Below, piece by piece: positions 34,350-45,090 of a DNA stretch of 50,288 nt. This DNA comes from Streptomyces sp. ISL-1 (GTDB taxonomy: Bacteria > Actinomycetota > Actinomycetes > Streptomycetales > Streptomycetaceae). The translations under genes and the position numbers were made by a program. The notes below the pieces were generated by a model. The model made no database searches. It was not told the DNA's origin and saw nothing but the letters and a program-made list of their open reading frames with translations. Positions within the stretch are counted from its first letter, which is position 1; each line of letters starts with the position of its first letter. The stretch is taken from contig NZ_JAGGOI010000035.1 in NCBI RefSeq assembly GCF_018614585.1, positions 1-50,288 on the forward strand, in the 5' to 3' direction.

Positions 34350-35039
34350 TCAGTTCTTGCGGCGGCCTATCAGCCGCGGCTTCTGCTCAAGCCCGTCCAG
34401 GCCGTGCCACGCCAGATTCACCAGATGCGCCGCGACCTCCGCCTTCTTCGGCCGGCGGGCGTCCACCCACCACTGGCCGGTCAGCGCGACCATGCCGACC
34501 AGGGCCTGCGCGTACAGCGGGGCGAGCTTCGGGTCGAAGCCCCGGGTTTTGAACTCCAGGCCGAGGATGTCCTCGACCTGGGTGGCGATATCGCTGATCA
34601 GCGAGGCGAAGGTGCCGGTCGACTGGGCGACCGGGGAGTCCCGGACGAGAATGCGGAACCCGTCCGTGTACCTCTCGATGTAGTCGAGGAGCGCGAACGC
34701 CGCCTGCTCCAGCAGCTCCCGCGGATGGCCCGCGGTCAGCGCGCTCGTCACCATGTCGAGCAGCTGGCGCATCTCGCGGTCCACCACGACGGCGTACAGC
34801 CCCTCCTTGCCGCCGAAGTGCTCGTACACGACCGGCTTGGAGACGCCTGCCTTCGCGGCGATCTCCTCGACCGACGTGCCCTCGAAACCCTTCTCCGCGA
34901 ACAGGGTGCGGCCGATGTCCAGCAGCTGCTCCCGACGCTCCGCCCCGGTCATCCGGACCCGGCGCGCGCGTCGGCCCCCGGGGGGCCGGCTCTTGTCCGG
35001 TTTGCTGGTACTGCCGTCAATCGCCACGTCGTCAATCAT
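34350..35039 (-). CDS. TetR-family regulator of the adjacent desaturase
   Basis: This encodes 229 residues; ATG 35037-35039 overlaps the desaturase stop (ATGA). A basic leader (KSRPPGGRRARRVRM) precedes a TetR HTH: REQLLDIGRTLFAEKGFEGT, SVEEIAAKAGVSKPVVYEHF and GGKEGLYAVVVDREM. The C-terminal ligand domain has TGFASLISDIATQVED-like helices and ends KPRLIGRRKN. Because it is co-transcribed with a delta-9-type desaturase, it probably senses acyl-CoA or fatty-acid saturation and controls its own operon through the TACG-n4-CGTA sites at 36055-36088. The ligand is inference. Confidence 0.85.
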   Translation of the reverse strand: MIDDVAIDGSTSKPDKSRPPGGRRARRVRMTGAERREQLLDIGRTLFAEKGFEGTSVEEIAAKAGVSKPVVYEHFGGKEGLYAVVVDREMRQLLDMVTSALTAGHPRELLEQAAFALLDYIERYTDGFRILVRDSPVAQSTGTFASLISDIATQVEDILGLEFKTRGFDPKLAPLYAQALVGMVALTGQWWVDARRPKKAEVAAHLVNLAWHGLDGLEQKPRLIGRRKN

Positions 35040-36016
35040 GCCGCTTCGACGGCGTCGCTCTTGCGCCGGGCTTCGATACGGGCCGCGTCGGGCCAGCGCA
35101 CGTCGTACGCCCAGCCCAGCTTCTCGAACCAGCGGATGATCCGGGCGCTGGAGTCGATCTGGCCGCGCAGCACGCCGTGCCGCGCGCTCGTCGGGTCGGC
35201 GTGGTGCAGGTTGTGCCAGGACTCGCCGCAGGACAGCACCGCGAGCCACCACACGTTGCCCGAGCGGTCGCGGGACTTGAAGGGGCGCTTGCCGACCGCG
35301 TGGCAGATGGAGTTGATCGACCACGTGACGTGGTGGAGCAGGCAGACGCGGACCAGCGAACCCCAGAAGAAGGCGGTGAACGCCCCCCACCACGACATGG
35401 TGACCAGACCGCCGATCAGCGGCGGGATCGCCAGCGAGAGGATCGTCCAGAAGATGAAGTCACGGGAGATCCGGCGCAGCGCCCCGTCCTTGATCAGATC
35501 CGGCGCGTACTTGTGCTGCGGCGTCCGCTCCTCGTCGAACATCCAGCCGATGTGTGCCCACCACAGGCCCTTCATCAGTGCGGGGAGGGTCTCGCCGAAG
35601 CGCCACGGCGAGTGGGGGTCGCCCTCGGCGTCGGAGAACTTGTGGTGCCTTCGGTGGTCGGCCACCCAGCGCACCAGCGGGCCCTCGACGGCCAGCGAGC
35701 CCATGAGGGCGAGCGCGATGCGCAGCGGGCGCTTCGCCTTGAAGGCGCCGTGCGTGAAATAGCGGTGGAAGCCGATCGTGATGCCGTGGCAGCCGATGTA
35801 GTACATCGCCACCAGCAGGCCCAGATCGAGCCAGCTCACGCCCCAGCCCCAGGCCAGTGGCACCGCCGCGAGCAGGGCGAGAAAGGGCACCGTGATGAAC
35901 ATCAGCAGGGCGATCTGCTCGATCGACCGCTTGCTGTCCCCGCCCAGGGTGGCTGAGGGGAGGTCGGGCGACGGTGTCTGAGGGACATCGTCCAGCAGAT
36001 CAGGGCTTGTTGTCAT
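35036..36016 (-). CDS. Acyl-CoA/fatty acid delta-9-type desaturase
   Basis: This encodes 326 residues of the membrane-bound di-iron desaturase family. The three histidine boxes are present: H84-R-Y-F-T-H89, H121-R-R-H-H125 and H268-N-L-H-H272. Four hydrophobic segments in two pairs (about 35-75 and 185-230) give the usual topology. It inserts a cis double bond into saturated acyl chains, adjusting membrane fluidity. It is the first gene of the operon with the TetR gene (ATGA overlap). ATG has GGGGACC upstream. The spacing before the start includes an AT-rich ATATATATAC stretch that may be promoter -10 material. Confidence 0.92.
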   Translation of the reverse strand: MTTSPDLLDDVPQTPSPDLPSATLGGDSKRSIEQIALLMFITVPFLALLAAVPLAWGWGVSWLDLGLLVAMYYIGCHGITIGFHRYFTHGAFKAKRPLRIALALMGSLAVEGPLVRWVADHRRHHKFSDAEGDPHSPWRFGETLPALMKGLWWAHIGWMFDEERTPQHKYAPDLIKDGALRRISRDFIFWTILSLAIPPLIGGLVTMSWWGAFTAFFWGSLVRVCLLHHVTWSINSICHAVGKRPFKSRDRSGNVWWLAVLSCGESWHNLHHADPTSARHGVLRGQIDSSARIIRWFEKLGWAYDVRWPDAARIEARRKSDAVEAA

Positions 36017-36054
36017 GAGGGTCCCCTGGGGGGTGAGAGATATATATACAGAAA

Positions 36055-36088
36055 CCGTATTACGGACGCGTAACCTACGGCAACGTAA
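36055..36088. promoter_or_regulatory. Repeated TetR-type operator sites upstream of the desaturase
   Basis: Two tandem 15-bp units, TACGGACGCGTAACC and TACGGCAACGTAAGT, each contain the inverted pair TACG-n4-CGTA. A further CCGTA-T-TACGG palindrome overlaps the first unit. The sites lie 40-75 bp before the desaturase start, within the probable promoter. Symmetry and placement fit autoregulation by the operon's TetR protein. Confidence 0.6.
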
Positions 36089-36241
36089 GTATGGCAGCGC
36101 ACAGCCTCACGGCAAGAGACCTGTGGATAACGGCGGCGAACGTCAAAGAAAAGGCCACCTATCCTGGGTGGCGTCGGACAGCGCGGTCCGCAGCCTCCAG
36201 AACCCTCCAGACGTGCTCAAACACTGCAAGGAGCCGCACCT

Positions 36242-38971
<2,730 letters not shown>

Positions 38972-38982
38972 CGCGCGCGCGA

Positions 38983-39016
38983 AACGGCCCTCTCCCCGTG
39001 CGGGGAGAGGGCCGTT
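38983..39016. terminator. Bidirectional terminator between ppc and LAETG protein gene
   Basis: A 16-bp perfect stem AACGGCCCTCTCCCCG / CGGGGAGAGGGCCGTT has a TG loop, located 12 bp from both stops. It serves the two convergent genes. Confidence 0.9.
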
Positions 39017-39028
39017 CGTCGTACGCGA

Positions 39029-39697
39029 TCAGTGCTGCTGGGCCTTGCGGCGGCGCGCGATCAGGTAGCCGCCCGCGCCGACCAGGGCCGCGGCGACCGC
39101 CGAGATCGCGCCGATCGGGGCGCTCGAACCGGTCTCCGCGAGGTCACCGGCGGTGGAGGAGGGGGAGGGGGAGGGGGCGGCCGTCGGGGCCGTGGAGGGG
39201 GAGGAGGTGGGCTTCGCCGTCGGCTCCTCGGAGGGCTTGTCGGAAGGCTTGTCCGAGGGCTTGCCGGTCGGCTGCTCGCTCGGCTTGCCGTCGTCCTCGC
39301 AGTCGGTCCAGAAGACCTTGTGCTTGGCCTCGCCGTGCTCGCCGTCGAAGTTCCAGACGAGCTTGTAGTGGCCGTCGGGCAGGGTCTTGTCGTCCGTACG
39401 GCCGTGTCCCTCGCCGTCCAGCGTCAGCGAGCCGGTGTCCGCGACCGTGCCCTTCGTGCCGGTGGGCGGCATCTCGACGATCTTCCAGTCGACTTCCTGG
39501 CCACCGTCGAAACCGAAGGCGTCGAGGTAGAAGGAGCAGACGTGCGGCTCGTTCTTGCGGAGTTCTTCGCCGGTCTTGGCGTCGTGGATCTTCACGGTGC
39601 CGTTGTCGCCGGGCGGTGTGGCGAGCGCGGACGGTGCGGCCGACAGCGAGAGCGCCGCTGCCGCCACCAGGGCGCCTGTGATCGTAAAGGTGCGCAT
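39029..39697 (-). CDS. Cell-wall-anchored surface protein with LAETG sorting signal
   Basis: This encodes 222 residues from ATG 39695-39697. A signal peptide (cleavage near ALA-TPP, residue 27) leads to a domain of about 110 residues with a likely disulfide between Cys54 and Cys133 (NEPHVCSFYLDAFGFDGG, VFWTDCEDD). A repetitive Pro/Ser/Lys spacer (PSDKPSDKPSEEPTAKP, about 138-182) would span the wall. The sorting signal is L186-A-E-T-G190, then a hydrophobic helix and the basic tail RRRKAQQH. LAxTG is the motif used by class E sortases of high-GC Gram-positives. The ligand or function is unknown. Confidence 0.88.
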   Translation of the reverse strand: MRTFTITGALVAAAALSLSAAPSALATPPGDNGTVKIHDAKTGEELRKNEPHVCSFYLDAFGFDGGQEVDWKIVEMPPTGTKGTVADTGSLTLDGEGHGRTDDKTLPDGHYKLVWNFDGEHGEAKHKVFWTDCEDDGKPSEQPTGKPSDKPSDKPSEEPTAKPTSSPSTAPTAAPSPSPSSTAGDLAETGSSAPIGAISAVAAALVGAGGYLIARRRKAQQH

Positions 39698-39882
39698 GGG
39701 CAATCCATTGAGAGAGGACGGGTGCCGTGGGGGGCGGCTCAGCGTCCTGTGAACCGGCGTGCCGGTCAAGCTACTTAATGACGCATCTGCACCAAGAGCC
39801 ATCGCTTGTCCCAAAAGTCCTGGATAACGATCAGGTGAATACGCCGCTCGGGGAACGGAGTTCGGGGCTCCGGAAGTGCGGC

Positions 39883-40344
39883 TCAGAGTGCGAAGAACGC
39901 TCCCATCAGCAGCGCCCCGCCCGCCAACGCCGTCGCCCAGGCGGTCCGGGTCAGTCTGAGGCCGCCCCCGATGACGAGAGCGGCGAGCAACAGTGCGCCG
40001 CCGAGCGGGAGCCAGGCGTGAAGGGCGCCCGCTGTGTCCGTGCGGACCACTTCCGCGGTGCCCGGCTTCACGACGACCGGGAGCTTCGCGCCCTTCTTCA
40101 CGGCGATCGACTTCTCGATCATCATGCCTGTGCGGGGCGCGGCCGAGCCCTCGGGGTCGTAAGGGCCGGTGCAGGTGTCCGCGCCGCAGCCGGCGACCGT
40201 CAGCGTGCCGTGTTCCCGGCCCTTCGCGAGCAGAACGTGCTGGGCCGTGCCCCACGAAGACCAGAAACCGGCCACCAGCAGCAGTGCGGCAACAGAGGCC
40301 ATGGCCGCCCGGCGGCTGTAGAGGAGCAAGCGAGTCCGGTTCAC
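39883..40344 (-). CDS. Small membrane protein of unknown function
   Basis: This encodes 153 residues with an N-terminal helix (about 12-32) and two C-terminal hydrophobic segments (LPLGGALLLAALVIGGGLRL, WATALAGGALLMGAFFAL). The extracytoplasmic loop between holds two closely spaced Cys (GCGADTCTGPYDP), likely a disulfide, and a basic strand-rich stretch KSIAVKKGAKLPVVVKPG. Topology suggests both tail segments return to the membrane. The gene is monocistronic and sits between the LAETG protein and pth. No family is recognised. Confidence 0.65.
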   Translation of the reverse strand: MNRTRLLLYSRRAAMASVAALLLVAGFWSSWGTAQHVLLAKGREHGTLTVAGCGADTCTGPYDPEGSAAPRTGMMIEKSIAVKKGAKLPVVVKPGTAEVVRTDTAGALHAWLPLGGALLLAALVIGGGLRLTRTAWATALAGGALLMGAFFAL

Positions 40345-40399
40345 AACGCGCGATCCTTGGCCATATGGCCGCGCTCGGTCAACCCGTGGCCCGGCCTTA

Positions 40400-40993
40400 T
40401 CAGGAGTTGTACGTACTTTGCGCCCGCTCCAGGCCTTCGATGACCAGGCACTCCACCGCGTCCGCCGCCCGGTCCACCAGGTAGCCGAGTTCCTTGCGCT
40501 CCGTGGACGAGAAGTCCTTCAATACGAAGTCCGCGACCTGCATCCGGCCCGGCGGGCGGCCGATCCCGAACCGCACCCGGTGATAGTCCGCGCCCATCGC
40601 CTTGGTCATGGACTTCAGGCCGTTGTGCCCGTTGTCGCCGCCGCCCAGCTTCAGCCGCAGCGCGCCGTAGTCGATGTCCAGCTCGTCGTGGATCGCGACG
40701 ATGTTGGAGACCGGCACCTTGTAGAAGTCGCTCAGCGAGCTGACGGGGCCGCCGGACAGATTCATGTACGACATCGGCTTGGCGAGGATCACCCGCCGGT
40801 TCGCGGGACCGGGCGGGCCGATCCGGCCTTCCACGACCTGCGCCTGCGCCTTCTGCGCACGCTTGAACTTGCCGCCGGTGCGCTCCGCGAGCAGGTCGGC
40901 GACCATGAATCCGACGTTGTGCCGGTTCGCGGCGTAGTCCGGCCCGGGATTGCCGAGGCCCACGATGAGCCAGGGGCTGTTCACCTCGGACAT
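40400..40993 (-). CDS. pth: Peptidyl-tRNA hydrolase
   Basis: This encodes 197 residues from ATG 40991-40993; the frame extends to 41029 without conserved sequence. Motifs are LIVGLGNPGPDYAANRHNVG with catalytic His25, PMSYMNLSGGPV, HDELDIDYGALRLKLGGGDN with the second Asp, and GHNGLKS. The enzyme recycles peptidyl-tRNA released by stalled ribosomes. It forms part of the block glmU-prs-rplY-pth on the minus strand. Confidence 0.95.
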   Translation of the reverse strand: MSEVNSPWLIVGLGNPGPDYAANRHNVGFMVADLLAERTGGKFKRAQKAQAQVVEGRIGPPGPANRRVILAKPMSYMNLSGGPVSSLSDFYKVPVSNIVAIHDELDIDYGALRLKLGGGDNGHNGLKSMTKAMGADYHRVRFGIGRPPGRMQVADFVLKDFSSTERKELGYLVDRAADAVECLVIEGLERAQSTYNS

Positions 40994-41046
40994 CTGCGCT
41001 GCGTCTCCTCGCGTAGGGCGTAAGGGCATTCGTAACCGACAGAGAA

Positions 41047-41078
41047 ACGGGGTGGCGGGCCGCAGCCCGCCACCCCGT
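41047..41078. terminator. Hairpin between rplY and pth
   Basis: ACGGGGTGGCGGGC / GCCCGCCACCCCGT is a 14-bp stem with a CGCA loop. It follows the rplY stop by 27 bp. Pth may need its own promoter or receive read-through. Confidence 0.85.
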
Positions 41079-41105
41079 CAGCCAAGCTCAGGCAGAGCTT
41101 ACGGC

Positions 41106-41699
41106 TCAGGCCTCGGCGGCCACTTCGCCTTCGCCCTCGCCCTCGGCGGCCGGCTCCTCGGCCTGCGCGGCCAGGACCTGCAGGACGACAGTGTCCTCCT
41201 CGACGGCCAGGACCGTGCCGGACGGCAGCGGCACGTCCTTGGCGAGGATGGCGTCACCGGCAGCCAGGCCGGCGATGGAGACCGTGACGGACTCGGGGAT
41301 GTGCGTGGCCTCGGCCTCGACCGGCAGGGCGTTCAGCACGTGCTCGACCAGGTACGCACCCGGGGCCAGCTCGCCCTCGGTGTGCACGGGGATCTCGACG
41401 TTGACCTTCTCGCCGCTCTTCACGATGAGCAGGTCGACATGCTCCAGGAAGCCCTTGATCGCGTCGCGCTGCACGGCCTTCGGGATGGCCAGCTCGGTCT
41501 TGCCCTCGATGTCGAGGGAGAGCAGAACATTGGAGGTACGCAGGGCGAGCAGCAGCTCGTGGCCGGGCAGCGAGATGTGGATCGGGTCGGAGCCGTGACC
41601 GTACAGAACACCGGGAACCTTGCTCGCGCGGCGGATACGACGGGCCGCGCCCTTGCCGAACTCGGTACGGGGCTCGGCGGCGAGCTTCACCTCGGACAT
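41106..41699 (-). CDS. rplY: 50S ribosomal protein L25 (CTC-type general stress form)
   Basis: This encodes 197 residues from ATG 41697-41699 with GGAG 7 nt upstream. The N-terminal L25 domain reads KLAAEPRTEFGKGAARRIRR, KVPGVLYGHGSDPIHISLPG and binds 5S rRNA. The C-terminal TL5/CTC beta domain has VNVEIPVHTEGELAPGAYLV and ESVTVSIAGLAAGDAILAKD. It ends in an acidic tail (EEPAAEGEGEGEVAAEA). The long two-domain form is the one called CTC in Gram-positives. It sits between prs and pth as in other actinomycetes. Confidence 0.95.
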   Translation of the reverse strand: MSEVKLAAEPRTEFGKGAARRIRRASKVPGVLYGHGSDPIHISLPGHELLLALRTSNVLLSLDIEGKTELAIPKAVQRDAIKGFLEHVDLLIVKSGEKVNVEIPVHTEGELAPGAYLVEHVLNALPVEAEATHIPESVTVSIAGLAAGDAILAKDVPLPSGTVLAVEEDTVVLQVLAAQAEEPAAEGEGEGEVAAEA

Positions 41700-41900
41700 G
41701 TGCACTCCTCGTATTTGCAGAAAAAGACTCTGGTGGCGGTCACCCGGCCACGACAGGCCTGCTACGAAGAGCGCGTCGATAACGGACCGCCGCACCAAAG
41801 GTGCGGCCTCCCTCGCCGAGCAACTTGGACAGTCTACTCGGAGTCCCCCGAGCCACCCAATTCGATCAAGAGGTCCCGGACTCGGCCTCCGGCAGGGCAT

Positions 41901-41937
41901 GAGAAGGGGCCGTTCCCGGCGGGAACGGCCCCTTCTC
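41901..41937. terminator. Hairpin between prs and rplY
   Basis: A 17-bp perfect stem GAGAAGGGGCCGTTCCC / GGGAACGGCCCCTTCTC has a 3-nt loop GGC. It is 21 bp after the prs stop, so rplY is probably also driven from its own promoter. Confidence 0.9.
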
Positions 41938-41958
41938 GAACGTGCTCGGCCCTCGGCC

Positions 41959-42936
41959 TCAGCCCTGTTCCTCGAAGAGGCTCGTCACCGAACCGTCCTC
42001 GAACACCTCACGCACCGCACGCGCGATCGTCGGCGCGATCGACAACACCGTGATCTTGTCGAGCTCCAGGTCGCCCGGGTCGGGCAGCGTGTTCGTGAAC
42101 ACGAACTCGCTCACCTTGGAGTTCTTCAGACGGTCCGCGGCCGGGCCGGACAGGATGCCGTGCGTCGCCGTCACGATCACGTCCTCCGCGCCGTGCGCGA
42201 ACAGCGCGTCCGCGGCGGCGCAGATGGTGCCACCGGTGTCGATCATGTCGTCGACGAGGATGCAGACGCGGCCCTTGACCTCACCCACCACCTCGTGGAC
42301 GGTCACCTGGTTGGCGACGTCCTTGTCGCGGCGCTTGTGGACGATGGCCAGCGGGGCGTCGAGCCGGTCGCACCAGCGGTCGGCGACGCGAACCCGGCCG
42401 GCGTCGGGGGAGACGACGGTGAGCTTGTTGCGGTCCACCTTCGCGCCCACGTAGTCGGCTAGCACCGGCAGCGCGGAGAGATGGTCGACCGGGCCGTCGA
42501 AGAAGCCCTGGATCTGGTCGGTGTGCAGATCGACCGTGAGGATGCGGTGGGCGCCCGCGGTCTTCAGCAGGTCGGCGATCAGCCGGGCCGAGATCGGCTC
42601 GCGGCCACGGTGCTTCTTGTCCTGGCGGGCGTAGCCGTACGACGGGATGATCACGGTGATGCTCCGGGCGGAGGCCCGCTTCAGAGCGTCGATCATGATC
42701 AGCTGCTCCATGATCCACTTATTGATGGGAGCCGTGTGGCTCTGCATCAGGAAGCAGTCCGCACCGCGGGCCGACTCCTGGAAGCGGACGTAGATCTCGC
42801 CGTTCGCGAAGTCGAAAGCCTTCGTCGGCACCAGGCCGACACCCAACTGGTGTGCGACCTCCTCGGCCAGCTCGGGGTGGGCGCGGCCGGAGAAGAGCAT
42901 CAGCTTCTTCTCGCCGGTCGTCTTGATCCCGGTCAC
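41959..42936 (-). CDS. prs: Ribose-phosphate pyrophosphokinase (PRPP synthetase)
   Basis: This encodes 325 residues from GTG 42934-42936, with GAGGAG 8 nt upstream. The flexible regulatory loop YARQDKKHRGREPISARLIA and the PRPP-binding loop CILVDDMIDTGGTICAAADA are present, with FVQE-like RFQESARGADCFLMQSHTAP at the ATP site. It makes PRPP for nucleotides, His and Trp. The gene is 109 bp downstream of glmU, consistent with co-transcription. Confidence 0.96.
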   Translation of the reverse strand: MTGIKTTGEKKLMLFSGRAHPELAEEVAHQLGVGLVPTKAFDFANGEIYVRFQESARGADCFLMQSHTAPINKWIMEQLIMIDALKRASARSITVIIPSYGYARQDKKHRGREPISARLIADLLKTAGAHRILTVDLHTDQIQGFFDGPVDHLSALPVLADYVGAKVDRNKLTVVSPDAGRVRVADRWCDRLDAPLAIVHKRRDKDVANQVTVHEVVGEVKGRVCILVDDMIDTGGTICAAADALFAHGAEDVIVTATHGILSGPAADRLKNSKVSEFVFTNTLPDPGDLELDKITVLSIAPTIARAVREVFEDGSVTSLFEEQG

Positions 42937-43045
42937 AGCACTGTCTCCTCAGACGTGTTCTCTGGCCACGGATGTACTGAGCGTGAGCCAGCCGAATTTG
43001 TGTGCACGTATCACGGTACGCCGAGATGGACGCACCTGTTTCCGG

Positions 43046-44494
43046 TCAGTTCTCGTCGGTGACCTGTTCCGTTGCGACCTGGGCCGCCTGCGCGGCGGCG
43101 CTCCCTGGGCGCTTTCGAGCCACCCAGCCCTCGATATTCCGCTGCTGGCCGCGGGCGACGGCCAGCGAACCGGCGGGCACATCCTTGGTGATGACCGAGC
43201 CCGCCGCGGTGTACGCGCCGTCCCCGATCGTGACAGGAGCCACAAACATGTTGTCCGAGCCGGTCTTGCAGTGCGAGCCGATCGTGGTGTGGTGCTTGGT
43301 CTCGCCGTCGTAGTTCACGAACACGCTCGCGGCGCCGATGTTCGTGTACTCGCCGATCGTCGCGTCGCCGACGTAGGAGAGGTGCGGCACCTTCGTGCCC
43401 TCGCCGATCGTGGCGTTCTTCATCTCCACGTACGTACCGGCCTTGGCCTTCAGGCCGAGCCGGGTGCCGGGGCGCAGATACGCGAACGGGCCGACCATGG
43501 CCGACTCCCCGATCTCCGCGCTCTCCGCCACGGTGTTGTCCACCCGCGCGCCCGGGCCGACCGTGGTGTTCTTCAGCCGTGAGTTGGGGCCGACTTCGGC
43601 GCCCTCCGCGAGATGGGTCACGCCCAGCAGCTGTGTACCGGGGTGCACGATCGCGTCCCGCTCGAACGTCACCGTCACATCCATGAGCACCGACGCGGGG
43701 TCGACGACCGTGACGCCGGCCATCATCGCCCGCTCGAGCAGGCGCTCGTTGAGCAGCTTGCGCGCCTCGGCCAGCTGTACGCGGTTGTTGATGCCCAGGA
43801 TCTCCCGGTGGTCGCCGGTGACGGAGGCGCCGACCCGGTGACCGGCCTCGCGCAAGATGCCGAGGACGTCGGTGAGGTACTCCTCGCCCTGGCTGTTGTC
43901 CGTACGCACCTTGCCCAGCGCGTCCGCGAGCAGCTGCCCGTCGAAGGCGAAGACCCCGGAGTTGATCTCCCGGATCGCGCGCTGCTCCTCGGTGGCGTCC
44001 TTGTGCTCGACGATCGTGGTGACGGCGCCGGTGACGGTGTCGCGCACGATCCGGCCGTAGCCGGTGGAGTCCGGCACCTCGGCGGTCAGCACGGTGACGG
44101 CGTTGCCGTCGGCGGCGTGGGTCGCGGCGAGCGCGGTGAGCGTCTCGCCGGAGAGCAGGGGGGTGTCGCCGCACACGACGACGACGGTTCCCTCGGGGGT
44201 CCGGCCGAGCTCTTCGAGAGCCATCCGGACGGCGTGCCCGGTGCCGTTCTGCTCGGCCTGGTAGGCGGTGCGGGTGCCGGCGTACTGCTCGGTGAGATGC
44301 CCCTTGACCTGCTCACTGGCATGGCCGACGACGACGACGAGGTGCTCGGGGTCCAGCTCGCGCGCGGCGGAGACGACATGTCCGACGAGCGAACGCCCGC
44401 AGATTTCGTGCAGGACCTTGGGGGTCTTCGACTTCATGCGGGTCCCCTCACCCGCTGCGAGGACGACGACGGCTGCCGGGCGGTTGGCGCTCAC
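43046..44494 (-). CDS. glmU: Bifunctional GlcNAc-1-P uridyltransferase / GlcN-1-P acetyltransferase
   Basis: This encodes 482 residues from GTG 44492-44494. The N-terminal nucleotidyltransferase has VVLAAGEGTRMKSKTPKVLH (12-31) and VVCGDTPLLSGETL. The C-terminal left-handed beta helix carries hexapeptide turns such as YLRPGTRLGLKAKAGTYVEM and the acetyltransferase site HHTTIGSHCKTGSDNMFVAP. It performs the last two steps to UDP-GlcNAc for cell-wall synthesis. It lies between tRNA-Gln and prs. Confidence 0.96.
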   Translation of the reverse strand: MSANRPAAVVVLAAGEGTRMKSKTPKVLHEICGRSLVGHVVSAARELDPEHLVVVVGHASEQVKGHLTEQYAGTRTAYQAEQNGTGHAVRMALEELGRTPEGTVVVVCGDTPLLSGETLTALAATHAADGNAVTVLTAEVPDSTGYGRIVRDTVTGAVTTIVEHKDATEEQRAIREINSGVFAFDGQLLADALGKVRTDNSQGEEYLTDVLGILREAGHRVGASVTGDHREILGINNRVQLAEARKLLNERLLERAMMAGVTVVDPASVLMDVTVTFERDAIVHPGTQLLGVTHLAEGAEVGPNSRLKNTTVGPGARVDNTVAESAEIGESAMVGPFAYLRPGTRLGLKAKAGTYVEMKNATIGEGTKVPHLSYVGDATIGEYTNIGAASVFVNYDGETKHHTTIGSHCKTGSDNMFVAPVTIGDGAYTAAGSVITKDVPAGSLAVARGQQRNIEGWVARKRPGSAAAQAAQVATEQVTDEN

Positions 44495-44565
44495 TGGAAT
44501 GCCCTTCGGCTTCGGGTGGTGGACATCCGAAGGATACCGGGGGGTTTCAGTAGTGAAATAAGGGC

Positions 44566-44592
44566 GGGTCCTGACCGCGGAGGTCAGGACCC
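44566..44592. terminator. Hairpin after tRNA-Gln
   Basis: GGGTCCTGACC / GGTCAGGACCC, 11-bp stem with a 5-nt loop, is 12 bp past the tRNA 3' end on the minus strand and is followed there by TTATTTC. Confidence 0.8.
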
Positions 44593-44603
44593 GTGTCTCT
44601 GGG

Positions 44604-44676
44604 CTCCCCCATCAGGATTTGAACCTGAACATACGGTACCAAAAACCGCAGTGCTGCCTGATTACACCATGGGGGA
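44604..44676 (-). tRNA. tRNA-Gln(TTG)
   Basis: The 73-nt minus-strand sequence folds as a cloverleaf: acceptor TCCCCCA / TGGGGGA with discriminator G, D-loop with GGTGTAATCAGGCAGCAC, anticodon stem GCGGT / ACCGT with loop TTTTGGT (anticodon TTG), and T-loop GGTTCAAATCC. The encoded bases after the discriminator are CCC, so the terminal CCA is added post-transcriptionally. Confidence 0.9.
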
Positions 44677-45090
44677 TGGAATTCGGCTAAACCGGACATT
44701 GAGTCAGGCCGCCGAATCTGCACCCAACACTATGCCGTACCAGGCGCCTTCCACGCGAGGCAGAACTCGGCGCTCTGTGTCACTGGGACGGCCGGGCAGC
44801 CCCGGTACGTCTCCCCCGCGTTGTCGACGAAGAGCCGGTCGCGGATCCGGCGTCGGCCGAGGCTTCCCGTCGCGGCGCGATCGCCTGCTCACGGAGGCCC
44901 TCGAAGTCGGCGTACTTGCCCTGGATCTCTGTCGTGCGGTGAGCGTCTTCCGGAATGCGGACGTTCCGGTCGAAAGTCCGCTCGATTCATCGGATCGTGC
45001 GATCACTGCTTGTTTCGCACGTGTTCGGACTCATTCCGTGCTGCCGCACTCTCCGCCAAATGAGCCGCACCCGCCCGTAGGCTGGTCGGC
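44677..45090. other. Gene-free stretch, probably a decayed gene on the minus strand
   Basis: No intact gene fits these 414 bp. On the minus strand, pieces in different frames look protein-like: TEIQGKYADFEGLREQAIA near 44880-44945 and VDNAGETYRGCPAVPVTQSA near 44770-44830, followed by EFCLAWKAPG. They cannot be joined without at least one frameshift. I read this as a pseudogene of an unknown family, with the promoter of the kinase gene in the last 100 bp. Confidence 0.4.
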
